Below, piece after piece: positions 17,548 through 26,013 of a stretch of 64,000 nt of DNA. The notes under the pieces are model-generated. The model was given only the letters and a program-made list of their open reading frames with translations. It searched no databases and was not told where the DNA came from. Numbering within the stretch: position 1 is the stretch's first letter; each line of letters opens with the position of its first letter. The translations under genes and the position numbers were made by a program. Source of the DNA: a bacterium (GTDB lineage Bacteria > Pseudomonadota > Alphaproteobacteria > Acetobacterales > Acetobacteraceae); the NCBI GenBank assembly GCA_026224825.1, contig JAMFRO010000022.1:186001-250000 (forward strand). Reading direction: 5' to 3'.

Positions 17548-18299
17548 ATGGGCGCGACATCCGTGGTGGGCTGGATGAGGATGCGGGTGATGTTGGCACG
17601 GCGCGGGAGCTGCACGACGAGCAGGATAGCATCCACGATGTCGGCGGATTCCATGGCACCCTCCTTATGCGTGTGCTGCTGGATGGCGGCGCGCCATTTG
17701 GGGTCGGAAATGCTGTCGGCGATTTCCGTGGCGGTGGCACCAGGCTCGATGATGGCCACACGGATGCCGGCCACCCCACCCTCCTGGCGCAGGGCCTCGG
17801 TAAAGCCGGTGACGCCGAATTTGCTGGTGGCGTAGGAGGCAAATTGCCAGCCGGAGCGCCGGCCGGCGGTGGAGGAGATGTTGATGATATCCCCCGCCCC
17901 TTGCGCCTTCATATGCGGGAAGGCCGCCTTGCAGGTGTAGATGGTGCCCATGAGGTTGATGTCGATAACCCGGTGCCACTGCTCCGTGGTGAGCGTCTCG
18001 ATGCCGCCGGCCTCGTTCACACCGGCGGCGTTGACGAGAATGTCGATGCGCCCGAACGCCGCGATTGTGGCTTCGACGGATGCGGTGGCATCGGCCTCGA
18101 TGGAGACATCGCCGGGCAAAGCCAGGGCTTTGCCGCCGGCGGCGGTGATGCGGGCAACCAGGGCCTCCAGACGCTCGCGCCTGCGACCAGAGATGGCGAC
18201 GGACATGCCTTCGGCGGCGAAGGCCAGAGCCGTGGCCTCACCAATGCCGGAGGAGGCGCCGGTGACCAGTGCGACCTTGCCGCTGAGTGATTGGGCCAT
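17541..18299 (-). CDS. SDR family NAD(P)-dependent oxidoreductase
   Basis: 252 residues, classical short-chain dehydrogenase. It has the cofactor motif VTGASSGIGEATALAFA near residue 12, GDV then NAAG near residue 90, catalytic Ser in IINISSTAGR and YxxxK as YATSK near residue 156. The basic residues in SGRRRERLEAL after strand 2 suggest NADP(H). The substrate is unknown; the neighbouring NTF2-like protein hints at a ring or ketone compound. Its stop codon lies in a 13-bp tandem repeat. Start ATG at 18299 (MAQSLSGKVALVTG) fits the family. Confidence 0.92.
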   Translation of the reverse strand: MAQSLSGKVALVTGASSGIGEATALAFAAEGMSVAISGRRRERLEALVARITAAGGKALALPGDVSIEADATASVEATIAAFGRIDILVNAAGVNEAGGIETLTTEQWHRVIDINLMGTIYTCKAAFPHMKAQGAGDIINISSTAGRRSGWQFASYATSKFGVTGFTEALRQEGGVAGIRVAIIEPGATATEIADSISDPKWRAAIQQHTHKEGAMESADIVDAILLVVQLPRRANITRILIQPTTDVAPMP

Positions 18300-18362
18300 G
18301 GTTTTGCTCCCTCTTTGCTTGAGTTTGAACGGAGCATTAGCAAAGCCGGGAGGGGCGTCAAG

Positions 18363-18538
18363 CTAGGGTTTTGTGAAGGCGGAGAAATCGGCGGGCACAA
18401 AACCGCGCTGTTCGAGGTAGCCGGCCCAGGGGAAGATGGTGATGTGGTGGAGGGTGTAATCCAGGTCCAACTCTTCCAGCCTGATGCAGATTTTGCTGGG
18501 GCAGGAGACGGCTGGTTGGGGGCAATGGGTGACGTCGT
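18363..18538 (-). pseudogene. Possible C-terminal remnant of an unknown protein
   Basis: Between the SDR start and the low-GC gene at 18635, one minus-strand frame of about 58 codons reads like protein: CPSKICIRLEELDLDYTLHH, then ITIFPWAGYLEQRGFVPAD, then FSAFTKP and stop. It is closed upstream by a stop and has no start codon with a ribosome site. The first part loosely recalls a GST N-terminal helix. It may be the end of a gene cut by the neighbouring insertion. The rest of 18300-18634 holds a REP-like palindrome and no gene. Confidence 0.3.
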
Positions 18539-18579
18539 ATTACGTGAGGGGCTGATAACACGGTGTGACGCGGCTTAAT

Positions 18580-18620
18580 TTGTTGGGGTTGAGATGGCGG
18601 GCTAGGAGACTAACCCGCCA
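18580..18620 (+). repeat. REP-like palindrome, left copy
   Basis: TTGTTGGGG, then GATGGCGGG, a 12-nt loop and CCCGCC. A similar sequence in the same orientation occurs at 19935-19980, so the two copies bracket the low-GC gene 18635-19831. Confidence 0.6.
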
Positions 18621-18634
18621 TGCTTGTGGCTTTC

Positions 18635-19831
18635 CTATGCTTGCTGCCCGCCTATTATTGTGCGGAGAACCGGAGTGGCGTCGAACACAATACCCGCCTC
18701 GGCTGCACGCTGGGTGAATGCTTTCAGCAGGCAATCGTCTAAATCAGCCGAAATTTCATAAGTAATTTCTCGTCCCCCCAGAGCTGGAAATTGCAGTGAT
18801 ATCTTGCCCTCTTTATGCTCCCGATAATCAAAAAGAGAACCGCTATTGGGCTTTCCGTAATATACGCGCATTGACGTTTTAGTTTTACGAAACGTGATTT
18901 TCAGCGCCTCTTGGAATAAGATGTCGTTTCGAACCAAGTAATAAAGTCTGTTCTTGGTGTAATTGAAAACTTGCGTTTCCTGCTCTGTGGGAAAATACCC
19001 TTCAGCTTCCGGTTCTGATTGATTGGCCGATGGCGCAATTATCGCCGCGTCCTGACGTTCTGGTGCTTTCACCACATCCTTTGGGGCATAACCGAAACGG
19101 GAGAGGGCTTCCTGAGCCACAAACGCTTCCATCGCATCCCGCACCAAATCACGATTTGCATCAACGATTTTTTGCGTCACCTTCGTGATTTTTTCGCCCA
19201 CAGCAGAACATCCAATGATAAAGCGAATAAACTCATCGGATGGTGCAGACTTGAACTGTTTGATCGTGTCGACCACGGACTCAAATAGGATTTTCCGCTT
19301 TGCCTCAGTTCCTACATCTTCAGGTTTGAACAGACCGCTCCGGATGACTGCAATACCGCCGAGGGTAATGTCGTCTATTGAATTGTTTTTGGCGATTTCT
19401 GCAAAGTCTAGGCGCAAAAAAGCCGTATCGTCCATCATATTTGGTTTATCTGAGTCCGCATAAAACTCATATTTGAGACCATCCGTAAGGATACCCAGTT
19501 TCACCGTCGGTGAAGCGTTAAAATAGCTTCGAAGCTGACCGCGATCATCTTTTATGGCTGCGCCAGTGCGCTTAGATTCAATAGCGATCACCGGCAGACC
19601 TTGGCCCAGAATCGCAAAATCCACCTTATTTTGATATTTCTCCGAAAAATCAGCGTGATGCTCCGGGGATACTTCGTCTGGGTTTGTAATGTCATACCCA
19701 AGAGCGGTCAAAAACGGCTGCACGAGGGAAGCATTTGTCTTCGCTTCAGAGTCAATTTTGGGAGCTCTTTCAGTCGCCAGCTTTGCATGGGCTAAAATGC
19801 GCTGCCTAAATTCTTCCAAATCCGGGGACAT
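18635..19831 (-). CDS. Solitary restriction-nuclease-like protein (HsdR N-terminal type)
   Basis: 398 residues from the ATG at 19831, preceded by AGGAAACGG. The N-terminal 130 residues match the type I restriction R-subunit nuclease domain: NASLVQPFLTALGYD, then the PD-(D/E)xK core KVDFAIL...PVIAIESKRTG near residues 70-90, then RGQLRSYFNASPTVKLGILTDG. No helicase motifs follow; the C-terminal half is of unknown type with YFPTEQETQVFNYTKNRLYY and a beta-rich end. The base composition is clearly more AT-rich than neighbours, and REP-like palindromes stand on both sides. No methylase or specificity gene is nearby, so it is either a lone defence nuclease or a different DNA-processing enzyme. Confidence 0.7.
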   Translation of the reverse strand: MSPDLEEFRQRILAHAKLATERAPKIDSEAKTNASLVQPFLTALGYDITNPDEVSPEHHADFSEKYQNKVDFAILGQGLPVIAIESKRTGAAIKDDRGQLRSYFNASPTVKLGILTDGLKYEFYADSDKPNMMDDTAFLRLDFAEIAKNNSIDDITLGGIAVIRSGLFKPEDVGTEAKRKILFESVVDTIKQFKSAPSDEFIRFIIGCSAVGEKITKVTQKIVDANRDLVRDAMEAFVAQEALSRFGYAPKDVVKAPERQDAAIIAPSANQSEPEAEGYFPTEQETQVFNYTKNRLYYLVRNDILFQEALKITFRKTKTSMRVYYGKPNSGSLFDYREHKEGKISLQFPALGGREITYEISADLDDCLLKAFTQRAAEAGIVFDATPVLRTIIGGQQA

Positions 19832-19934
19832 TTGACCGTTTCCTATCAATTTTTACTGCTCCAGGCTGCATCAGATTTATACATATTGCTAGAGTTTTTA
19901 TTGCCTATTCACACCATCTCCCCGAAAGTTGAAC

Positions 19935-19980
19935 TTGTTGGGCGTAAAGATGGCGGATTGCGCTGAGCTTATCCGCCCTA
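19935..19980 (+). repeat. REP-like palindrome, right copy
   Basis: TTGTTGGGCGTAAAGATGGC, then GGATTGCGCTGAGCTTATCC, then GCC. Same orientation and overall design as the copy at 18580-18620 but diverged in the loop. It lies 2 bp before the fumC stop. Confidence 0.6.
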
Positions 19981-19982
19981 CA

Positions 19983-21374
19983 TTACGCCGTGAGAGGCCG
20001 CGTCATCGCTTCGGGGTCCACCCAGGCGTCGAAATCTGTTGCTCCCACGCCGAGCGCCAAAGCGGACTCACGCAATGTCAGCCCCTCGCGATGCGCTTTC
20101 AGGGCGATTTTGGCGGAGGTTTCGTAGCCTATGTGGGGATTCAGGGCTGTTACCAGCATCAGGTTGCGGGCGAGGTTTTCGACTATTTTTTCTCGCGCGG
20201 GTTCTATGCCTTCGGCGCAATGGGTGGAGAAGGAGTCCAGCGCTTCGGTCAGCAAACTCGCGGCATCGAGGAAGTCGTGCAGCATGACGGGTTTGTAGAC
20301 GTTGAGCTGGAAATTGCCTTGGGAGCCGGCGAAGGCGATGGCGTGGTCGAGGCCGAAGACCTGGACCGCGACCATAGTGAGGGCTTCGCATTGGGTGGGG
20401 TTGATTTTGCCGGGCATGATGGAAGAGCCGGGTTCGTTTTCGGGGATCAGCAATTCGCCGATGCCGGTGCGGGGGCCGGAGGCGTACCAGCGCACGTCGT
20501 TGGCGATCTTCATGGCGGCACCTGCGAGAACGCGCAGGGCACCAGAGGCGGCCACCAGTGCGTCATGGGCAGAGAGAGCGGCGAATTTGTTCTCGGCCGT
20601 GACGAACGGCAGGCCGGTTTCGGCTGCGATGTAGCGGGCGGCGGTGGCGCCGAAAGCGGGGTGGGCGTTGAGGCCGGTGCCGACGGCGGTGCCACCGATG
20701 GCGAGCTGGTACAGGCCGGGGAGCGATGCGTTGATGCCGTCGCGCGCGGCTTCGAGCTGGGCGCGCCAGCCGGAGATGATCTGGCCGAGGGTGATTGGGG
20801 TGGCGTCCTGCAGATGGGTGCGGCCGGTCATTACGACATCGGCGTATGCGGCCTCCTTGGCGCGGAAGATGCCGGCGAGGCGGTTCACCGCGGGGAGGAG
20901 CGTATGCAGTGCCTCGGCGGCGGCGATGTGCATGGCGGTGGGGAAGGTGTCGTTGGAGGATTGGCTGTGGTTGACGTCGTCATTAGGGTTGATAGGTTTT
21001 TTGCTGCCCAGAACGCCGCCTGCCATCTGGATGGCGCGGTTGGCGATGACCTCGTTGGCATTCATGTTGCTTTGGGTGCCGGAGCCGGTCTGGAAGACGA
21101 CGAGGGGGAATTCGGAGTCGTGGCTTCCCTCGATGACTTCCTGCGCGGCGGCGGTGATGAGGGCGGTTTTTTCGGCCGGGAGCTGGCCGAGTTCCTGGTT
21201 GGCGAGGGCGGCGGATTTTTTGAGGATGCCCAAGGCGCGGATAACCCCCCTGCCCCAGATGTAGTTGCGGCGGCCGATAACGAAATTTTCGAGAGAGCGC
21301 TGAGTCTGCGCACCCCAAAGCCGGTTCGCATCGACTTCGATTTCGCCCAGGGCATCATGTTCAATCCGGCTCAT
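19983..21374 (-). CDS. fumC: Fumarate hydratase, class II
   Basis: 463 residues from the ATG at 21374 ([14 protein letters not shown]), the usual start; a 15-residue upstream extension is not family-like. It reversibly hydrates fumarate to malate in the TCA cycle. The superfamily signature [10 protein letters not shown] (general-base Ser loop) is intact, as are the fumarate-binding stretches [30 protein letters not shown] and the His in [12 protein letters not shown]. It is followed by the accessory nuclease gene and preceded by a small unknown gene. Confidence 0.96.
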   Translation of the reverse strand: MSRIEHDALGEIEVDANRLWGAQTQRSLENFVIGRRNYIWGRGVIRALGILKKSAALANQELGQLPAEKTALITAAAQEVIEGSHDSEFPLVVFQTGSGTQSNMNANEVIANRAIQMAGGVLGSKKPINPNDDVNHSQSSNDTFPTAMHIAAAEALHTLLPAVNRLAGIFRAKEAAYADVVMTGRTHLQDATPITLGQIISGWRAQLEAARDGINASLPGLYQLAIGGTAVGTGLNAHPAFGATAARYIAAETGLPFVTAENKFAALSAHDALVAASGALRVLAGAAMKIANDVRWYASGPRTGIGELLIPENEPGSSIMPGKINPTQCEALTMVAVQVFGLDHAIAFAGSQGNFQLNVYKPVMLHDFLDAASLLTEALDSFSTHCAEGIEPAREKIVENLARNLMLVTALNPHIGYETSAKIALKAHREGLTLRESALALGVGATDFDAWVDPEAMTRPLTA

Positions 21375-21405
21375 ACGTGCGCCCCCAGGAGTAAAAGTTT
21401 TTGGT

Positions 21406-21427
21406 GCAGCTTTTTTCAAAAAGCTGC
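21406..21427. terminator. Terminator-like hairpin upstream of fumC
   Basis: GCAGCTTTTT and AAAAAGCTGC are exact inverted arms around TC. On the minus strand it follows the small gene 21437-21721 and precedes fumC. Confidence 0.45.
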
Positions 21428-21436
21428 TGCTTTTTC

Positions 21437-21721
21437 TTAAAGATTTCCATTAAGAAACCCCAAAGCCGGCAGCGGCTTCCACCGCTTCGGCAGATCCGTG
21501 CGCCGGATAGGCCGGATGATATAACGCGGCGAAGCCTGCCCGCTACGCTCCAGAAAGCTCGCATAGGCCCGCACCTGGGCTTCACGCCAAGCCTGGTCGT
21601 GCAAAGCGGCGGTGCGGCTGGGGAAGATTTCGGCGATGCGGATGACGCGGCCGATGATGGCGACGACGGCCCAGAGTGAGTCCTCGGGCGCAGACCGGCG
21701 TTTATCTGGGGTGAACTCCAC
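21437..21721 (-). CDS. Small hypothetical protein upstream of fumC
   Basis: 94 residues, starting with GTG at 21721 and preceded by GGAGGG at good spacing. The sequence begins [17 protein letters not shown], then [18 protein letters not shown] (short hydrophobic helix), then a basic C-terminus with [17 protein letters not shown] do not recognise it. The ribosome site, codon use and position support a real gene. It is transcribed toward fumC with a hairpin between them. Confidence 0.55.
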   Translation of the reverse strand: MEFTPDKRRSAPEDSLWAVVAIIGRVIRIAEIFPSRTAALHDQAWREAQVRAYASFLERSGQASPRYIIRPIRRTDLPKRWKPLPALGFLNGNL

Positions 21722-21765
21722 TCTTTACCCTCCGCCCCGCCAATATAGGCGGCTCGGCGGAAATG

Positions 21766-22518
21766 TCAGGGGAATTTTTCCTTCAAGGCAGTGATGCACA
21801 AAGCGAGTAGGACAAAAGGGTCGGAGACGAGGTAGCGGCCGGCCAGGCGGCGGGGGTTGCGGGCCAGGCGCTGGAGCCATTCCAGCCCGGCGTTGCGCAT
21901 CCATAAGGGCGCGCGTTTGACTGCCCCCGAGGCAAAAGCCAGGCCCGAGCCGGTGCAGAGGCCGACACCCACGGCGCGCGGCTCGCCGGCGACGGCATAG
22001 GCCAGCATCTCCTGTACGGGCGAGCCTATGGCGAAGAAGGTGAAGGCGGCCTGGGTGTCTATGACGAAGTCGCGGGTGCGGTTGAAGGCCACGGCATCGT
22101 GCAGCAGGCGCATGGGCGGGCTGTAATGGATGAAGGAGACGGCGGGGAAGCGCTGCGCCAGGGCCAGGAATTCGGGCTCGTCCATGCCGATGACGGTGAC
22201 GCGGCGGCCGGCGAGGTGGGCGAGCAGGGCCTCGGTGAGATCGGCGCCGGGGATGACGCGTGGGGTGGGCAGGCGGAGGCGGCGGGCGACATGCGCGATG
22301 AGGGTGGAATCCAGCAGGCAGAGCATGGCGCGCTGGTAGATGGGACGCAGGCCGGGGATGCGCAGCAGGCGCTCGATATGGTCGGCATTGGGGGTGACGA
22401 CGTAGGAGAAACGCGCGCCCTCAGGCCGGGCGAGCAGGCGTTCGATGACGGCATCCAGGCTGACATTACAGAAATCAATGCCGAGCAACGGGACGATGGG
22501 CGCGGTTACAGCGTCCAT
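21766..22518 (-). CDS. WecG/TagA/CpsF family glycosyltransferase
   Basis: 250 residues. It belongs to the GT26 family, which adds ManNAcA-like or other sugars to lipid-linked intermediates. Visible marks: GIDFCNVSLDAVIERLL at the start, TPNADHIERLLRIPGLR, LLDSTLIAHVARRL (the usual D in the donor site), VIPGADLTEALL, a Rossmann-like VTVIGMDEPEFLALA, and a basic C-terminal GLEWLQRLARNPRRLAGRYL, near-universal in the family. It overlaps the outer-membrane gene upstream by 13 bp, so they are coupled in an exopolysaccharide operon. Confidence 0.9.
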   Translation of the reverse strand: MDAVTAPIVPLLGIDFCNVSLDAVIERLLARPEGARFSYVVTPNADHIERLLRIPGLRPIYQRAMLCLLDSTLIAHVARRLRLPTPRVIPGADLTEALLAHLAGRRVTVIGMDEPEFLALAQRFPAVSFIHYSPPMRLLHDAVAFNRTRDFVIDTQAAFTFFAIGSPVQEMLAYAVAGEPRAVGVGLCTGSGLAFASGAVKRAPLWMRNAGLEWLQRLARNPRRLAGRYLVSDPFVLLALCITALKEKFP

Positions 22519-23723
22519 GTAAGCCCCAGGGTGACCACATGCTCATTGGCGGCGCTGAGGGTGTTGGCCTGGCGCGTGTTGAAGCGGTACATGCCTTCCA
22601 CCGCCAGGGCAGGTGTTGCCTGCCACTGCATATCCAATTCTCCGGTTGCCAAAAGCTCGTGCAAATCTGAGTGAATATACTGGGCATTGGCTAACTGCGC
22701 TAACGTCCGAAAGGTAACATTTTCGAGATATTGGTGTGAAACAGCCAGTTTTATGGAAGTGTCGGTGTATGCCGTGGCGGAAATGGCGTCGGGATCATCG
22801 ATTTCCCGGCTTGCTGTCAGGGAGATTTGATCCAGCATGGTGGGTTGCCAATCGGCGCGGGCTTCCAGAACCGGTGTGGTGAGGGGGCTGCCGTGGTGCG
22901 GCAGGCGCTGGGCGGCGCCTGCCAGGAGGGAGAGGGTCCAGAGGGCGTTTTGCTGCAACTGGAGGCCCGCCACGGCCTGGTAGATGTCGGCGGTCTGGCT
23001 GGGGTCATCGTAGTTCATCTGTGTGGCGCTGAGGCGCAGGAGGGCGGTGAGCGGGCCGCCTGGGGTGCCGCCTGGGGTGTAGGCCAGAGTGGCGGCCTCG
23101 CGCTGCTGGGTGCGGTTGGCGGTGCTGGCGGCACCCGCGAAATTGTAGCGGCTGAGGCTGATGTCCGGCGTGAGGATGAACAGGCCGGCGGTGATTGCAT
23201 CGCTGGCGCGCAGGTTGAGCAGCGTGAAGGGGATGGGGCGGTCGATGGCCGTGGTGTCGAAGGCAAAGCCGGTAATGGCGCTGTGCAGGACCGCGGCGGA
23301 GATGGTGATGGTTTCGCGCGGGAGCGTGATGCGCTCGCCGGCGGCGACCAGGCCGGTGGTGGTGTTCTGGACGTGGTTTTGCGGATAGGCGGCAAAATCG
23401 CCTTCGGTGTAGAGGCCGAAGCCTGCGGCATCGTCGGTGAGGAGCAGGCTGGGGTTGGCCTGCAGTATGGGAGAACCCGATGAGCCGCCGGGGGCGGAAT
23501 CATAGCCGGTGGCGGCATTCAGCACGGGGGCAACGGTAAGGCTGCCGAAATTCCAGCCGGTGGCGCCGGGGGCGAACCGCCGGTGCTGGGCGATGACGCT
23601 GAATTTCTGGCCGTAGCCGGGGATGGCGGGAGGCAGCAGCGTGTCGAGTAACTGGGCGCGGGCCGGCTGGGTGCACAGCAGCAGGAGCGCGAATGGGGGG
23701 ACGAGTTTGTTGGTGTTCCGCAC
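22506..23723 (-). CDS. Outer membrane beta-barrel protein of the exopolysaccharide locus
   Basis: 405 residues with signal peptide MRNTNKLVPPFALLLLCTQPARA. The body is made of alternating amphipathic strands and ends in VVTLGLTWTL, a barrel-closing strand with a terminal aromatic pattern. Related barrels (BBP2/VpsM-like) sit in Gram-negative exopolysaccharide operons and are thought to pass polymer through the outer membrane. It is coupled to the GT26 gene downstream and divergent from the acyltransferase at 23788. Exact role inferred from context. Confidence 0.7.
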   Translation of the reverse strand: MRNTNKLVPPFALLLLCTQPARAQLLDTLLPPAIPGYGQKFSVIAQHRRFAPGATGWNFGSLTVAPVLNAATGYDSAPGGSSGSPILQANPSLLLTDDAAGFGLYTEGDFAAYPQNHVQNTTTGLVAAGERITLPRETITISAAVLHSAITGFAFDTTAIDRPIPFTLLNLRASDAITAGLFILTPDISLSRYNFAGAASTANRTQQREAATLAYTPGGTPGGPLTALLRLSATQMNYDDPSQTADIYQAVAGLQLQQNALWTLSLLAGAAQRLPHHGSPLTTPVLEARADWQPTMLDQISLTASREIDDPDAISATAYTDTSIKLAVSHQYLENVTFRTLAQLANAQYIHSDLHELLATGELDMQWQATPALAVEGMYRFNTRQANTLSAANEHVVTLGLTWTL

Positions 23724-23787
23724 GGCTCGGGCATAGCATTAACTTCTGGTTAACTGTAAATCCACAGCACTACCTGGGGTTACAATT

Positions 23788-24795
23788 TTGCGTGAGCGGC
23801 GGGCGGATATAGAGGCGGCGAAAGGCCTGGCGATCGTGCTGGTGGTGTTCGGCCATCTGGTGGCGCGGCAGGACCCGGCGGGGGTGGATTGGTACGAGCC
23901 CCTGCGGCGCGCGGTTTATGCGTTTCACATGCCGCTGTTTTTGTATCTGAGCGGGCTGGTGACGGTTTATTCCGGGTTTTTGCAGCGGCGCCGGGCGGCG
24001 TTTTGGGGGTTGGCGCGGGCGCGGGCGGCGCGGCTGCTGGTGCCGTTTTTCGGGCTGGGCGTGCTCATCGTGCTGGGCAAATGCGCGGCGGCGGGGCTGG
24101 TGCATGTGGATAATGCGCCGGGCAGCGTGGGGGGCGGCTTGCGCGCGCTGGTGTGGGATACGGCGCACTCCCCTGCCCTGTCCATCTGGTATTTGATCGT
24201 GTTGTTCGTTGTGAGTCTGGGAAGTGTTCTGCTCCTGGATGGGCGGGTGGCGCTGCTGCCATGGCTGCTGCTGGTATCGCTGGTGGTGTTCTGGGTGCCG
24301 CTGCCTGAGCGCGCGTATCTGGACCGGGTGGGGATGTTCGCGCCTTTCTTTCTGCTGGGGGCGGCGGCCGGGTTTGCGGGCGCGCGTTGGGATGCGCTGG
24401 TGGAGCGTATCTGGCCCTGGGCGATGGCGATGTTTGGCGCCTGCCTGATGGCGATTGTGGTTTGCGGGCCGGAAAGCGTGTTTGAGGAAAGGCTGAGTTT
24501 ATTGCTGGTGGGGGCAATTTCACTACCCGCAATTCACGGGCTGTTAAGATGTTCATGTTTTATTCCGTTGCAGAGCATATTTTTGCTGCTGGGGCGGTAT
24601 TGTTTCATGATCTATCTATTCAACACGCTGTTCATCGGTTTGGCCAAGGGGATTTTGCTCCTGGCCTGGTCCTGGGACGGAGCGCATTTTGTGGTCTTTG
24701 CCTGTGTGCTGATGGGTGCCGGGCTGATGGGGCCGATGGCGCTGAAGCGTTACGCTTTCAGGCGGGTGCGATATCTGGACAGGATGACGGATTGA
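23788..24795 (+). CDS. Acyltransferase 3 family membrane protein
   Basis: 335 residues, TTG start at 23788 with a GGGG ribosome site. It has the family hallmark N-terminus DIEAAKGLAIVLVVFGHLV with the invariant His, then RRAVYAFHMPLFLYLSG, and about ten membrane helices. Such proteins move acetyl or other acyl groups onto sugars of exopolysaccharide, O-antigen or lipids. It is divergent from the barrel gene, consistent with decorating the same polymer. Confidence 0.85.
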   Translation: MRERRADIEAAKGLAIVLVVFGHLVARQDPAGVDWYEPLRRAVYAFHMPLFLYLSGLVTVYSGFLQRRRAAFWGLARARAARLLVPFFGLGVLIVLGKCAAAGLVHVDNAPGSVGGGLRALVWDTAHSPALSIWYLIVLFVVSLGSVLLLDGRVALLPWLLLVSLVVFWVPLPERAYLDRVGMFAPFFLLGAAAGFAGARWDALVERIWPWAMAMFGACLMAIVVCGPESVFEERLSLLLVGAISLPAIHGLLRCSCFIPLQSIFLLLGRYCFMIYLFNTLFIGLAKGILLLAWSWDGAHFVVFACVLMGAGLMGPMALKRYAFRRVRYLDRMTD

Positions 24796-24807
24796 GGTGC
24801 CTGTGCT

Positions 24808-25023
24808 GTGGCGTATGGCACCGATATGTCACGGTTTCTGGCGCGGCTAGAACCAGAGCTGGCGGCGAGTTTTACGGTTGAACAACTGGCGGCGGTGGAG
24901 CTACATTTCGCCATGCGCAACCGCACGGGCCATGCGATCGATTGGCGCAAACGGATCGGTGTGTGCGGATGGCGGGGGTATGTGGTGGTGCTGGCGGGGC
25001 GGGAGAGGTCCGGGCCGATCTGA
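24808..25023 (+). CDS. Small conserved-looking protein of the exopolysaccharide region
   Basis: 71 residues from GTG at 24808 (AGGTG ahead); an ATG at 24826 is an alternative. The body ARLEPELAASFTVEQLAAVE, then LHFAMRNRTGHAIDWRKRIG and a hydrophobic WRGYVVVLAGRER reads as a helix-rich protein with one short apolar segment. I do not recognise a named domain. It starts 13 bp after the acyltransferase stop and so is likely co-transcribed. Confidence 0.5.
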   Translation: MAYGTDMSRFLARLEPELAASFTVEQLAAVELHFAMRNRTGHAIDWRKRIGVCGWRGYVVVLAGRERSGPI

Positions 25024-25068
25024 TTGCGGTGTGCCGGCACGGGGTAATTGGCGGGCCCGCATTCACGC

Positions 25069-25116
25069 GGCCCCGCCTTATCACATGCCCGCCTTGTCAT
25101 ATGCCCGCCTTGTCAT
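25069..25116. repeat. Tandem 16-bp repeat downstream of the 25130 gene
   Basis: ATGCCCGCCTTGTCAT occurs twice exactly (25085-25100, 25101-25116) and once degenerated (25069-25084). It lies 14 bp past the stop codon of the minus-strand gene at 25130. Confidence 0.9.
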
Positions 25117-25129
25117 ATGCGGGGTCAGC

Positions 25130-25852
25130 TTACGGCGTGGTCCATCGGCCGCCCTGATAGAGCCGCCTCGCGCTGCTGGCCGCGGTCAGGTCGATCTCCA
25201 CCGCGTTGGGTCTCTCTCCGCTGAACATCGTCCCGGTTGTTATGCGCTGCTCGAACCACACCAACAGCCTGTCGGCCGGCGTTAACGAGGTGGTACCCTG
25301 CCTGATGGGATCTGGCGTGACATAGATCGGCGTGCTGGCCTGGCTGCCATCGGGGCCGGTTGAGAGCTGGGTCAGGCCGGCATGGATCTGTCCATAGTCA
25401 TTGTTTATGGTGATGGAAGCGGCCGGTCCACCGGCAACGGCCTCTGAAAGAACGCCATTATAGTCGAGTGTGCTTTGCTCGCCGAGGTCGATACTGACCA
25501 TGCCCGTCGCGATCTGGACTTCAGCATTGCCCCTGAACATGTTGGAACCGAAAAGCTGAAAGATCGGCCGCCAGGAGAAATTATTGGACCCCAGATATCG
25601 CCCGTAGGATTGCCAGACGACGTTGTAGGGCGCGGTGCCGATCTTTTTGGCGAAGCAGAGATTATGGCCGGACTGCTGGAGCCTTCCCACATCGTTGGAA
25701 TCGATTTGAATGGTTACCGTCTTCTGCTGCGCCGACACATTGGCCTGCAGCGCCGCTTCGTGGTTGAGCCCGGCGGGATTGATGGTGCCCTCGCCATCGG
25801 CTTGTTTCGACCAGGCACGGCCGGCTTCACGATCGTTATGCAATTTGCTCAT
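25130..25852 (-). CDS. Unrecognised 240-residue protein
   Basis: No signal peptide and no membrane helix. The N-terminus MSKLHNDREAGRAWSKQADG is polar. The middle has CFAKKIGTAPYNVVWQSYGR, then FSWRPIFQLFGSNMFRGNAE and VQIATGMVSIDLGEQSTLDY, a beta-rich pattern with aromatic residues. The C-terminus has TSLTPADRLLVWFEQRITTG. I cannot name a family; a beta-sandwich or lectin-like fold is a guess. A good coding frame on its own, between the small 71-residue gene and the Wzc-like gene, with a 160-bp leader that could hold a promoter. Confidence 0.6.
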   Translation of the reverse strand: MSKLHNDREAGRAWSKQADGEGTINPAGLNHEAALQANVSAQQKTVTIQIDSNDVGRLQQSGHNLCFAKKIGTAPYNVVWQSYGRYLGSNNFSWRPIFQLFGSNMFRGNAEVQIATGMVSIDLGEQSTLDYNGVLSEAVAGGPAASITINNDYGQIHAGLTQLSTGPDGSQASTPIYVTPDPIRQGTTSLTPADRLLVWFEQRITTGTMFSGERPNAVEIDLTAASSARRLYQGGRWTTP

Positions 25853-26013
25853 GCTGGGTTTCCTTTGAGGATCGAAACTTTTGGTTGAGATGCAATGCCG
25901 GTTTTAATTTCGGAGCATTGCTACACTAGCGGTGATTCGTCCGGCTAACCAGAGGTTAGGTTTTCACTTTGCTTGCCCCAGTGTGCCGGCGGTGTGGGAG
26001 GCGGGCAGGCCAG

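Noticed and set aside
19929-21440. 500-codon + strand frame opposite fumC
   Set aside because: Mirror frame of fumC; Gly/Val/Glu-rich translation without family features.
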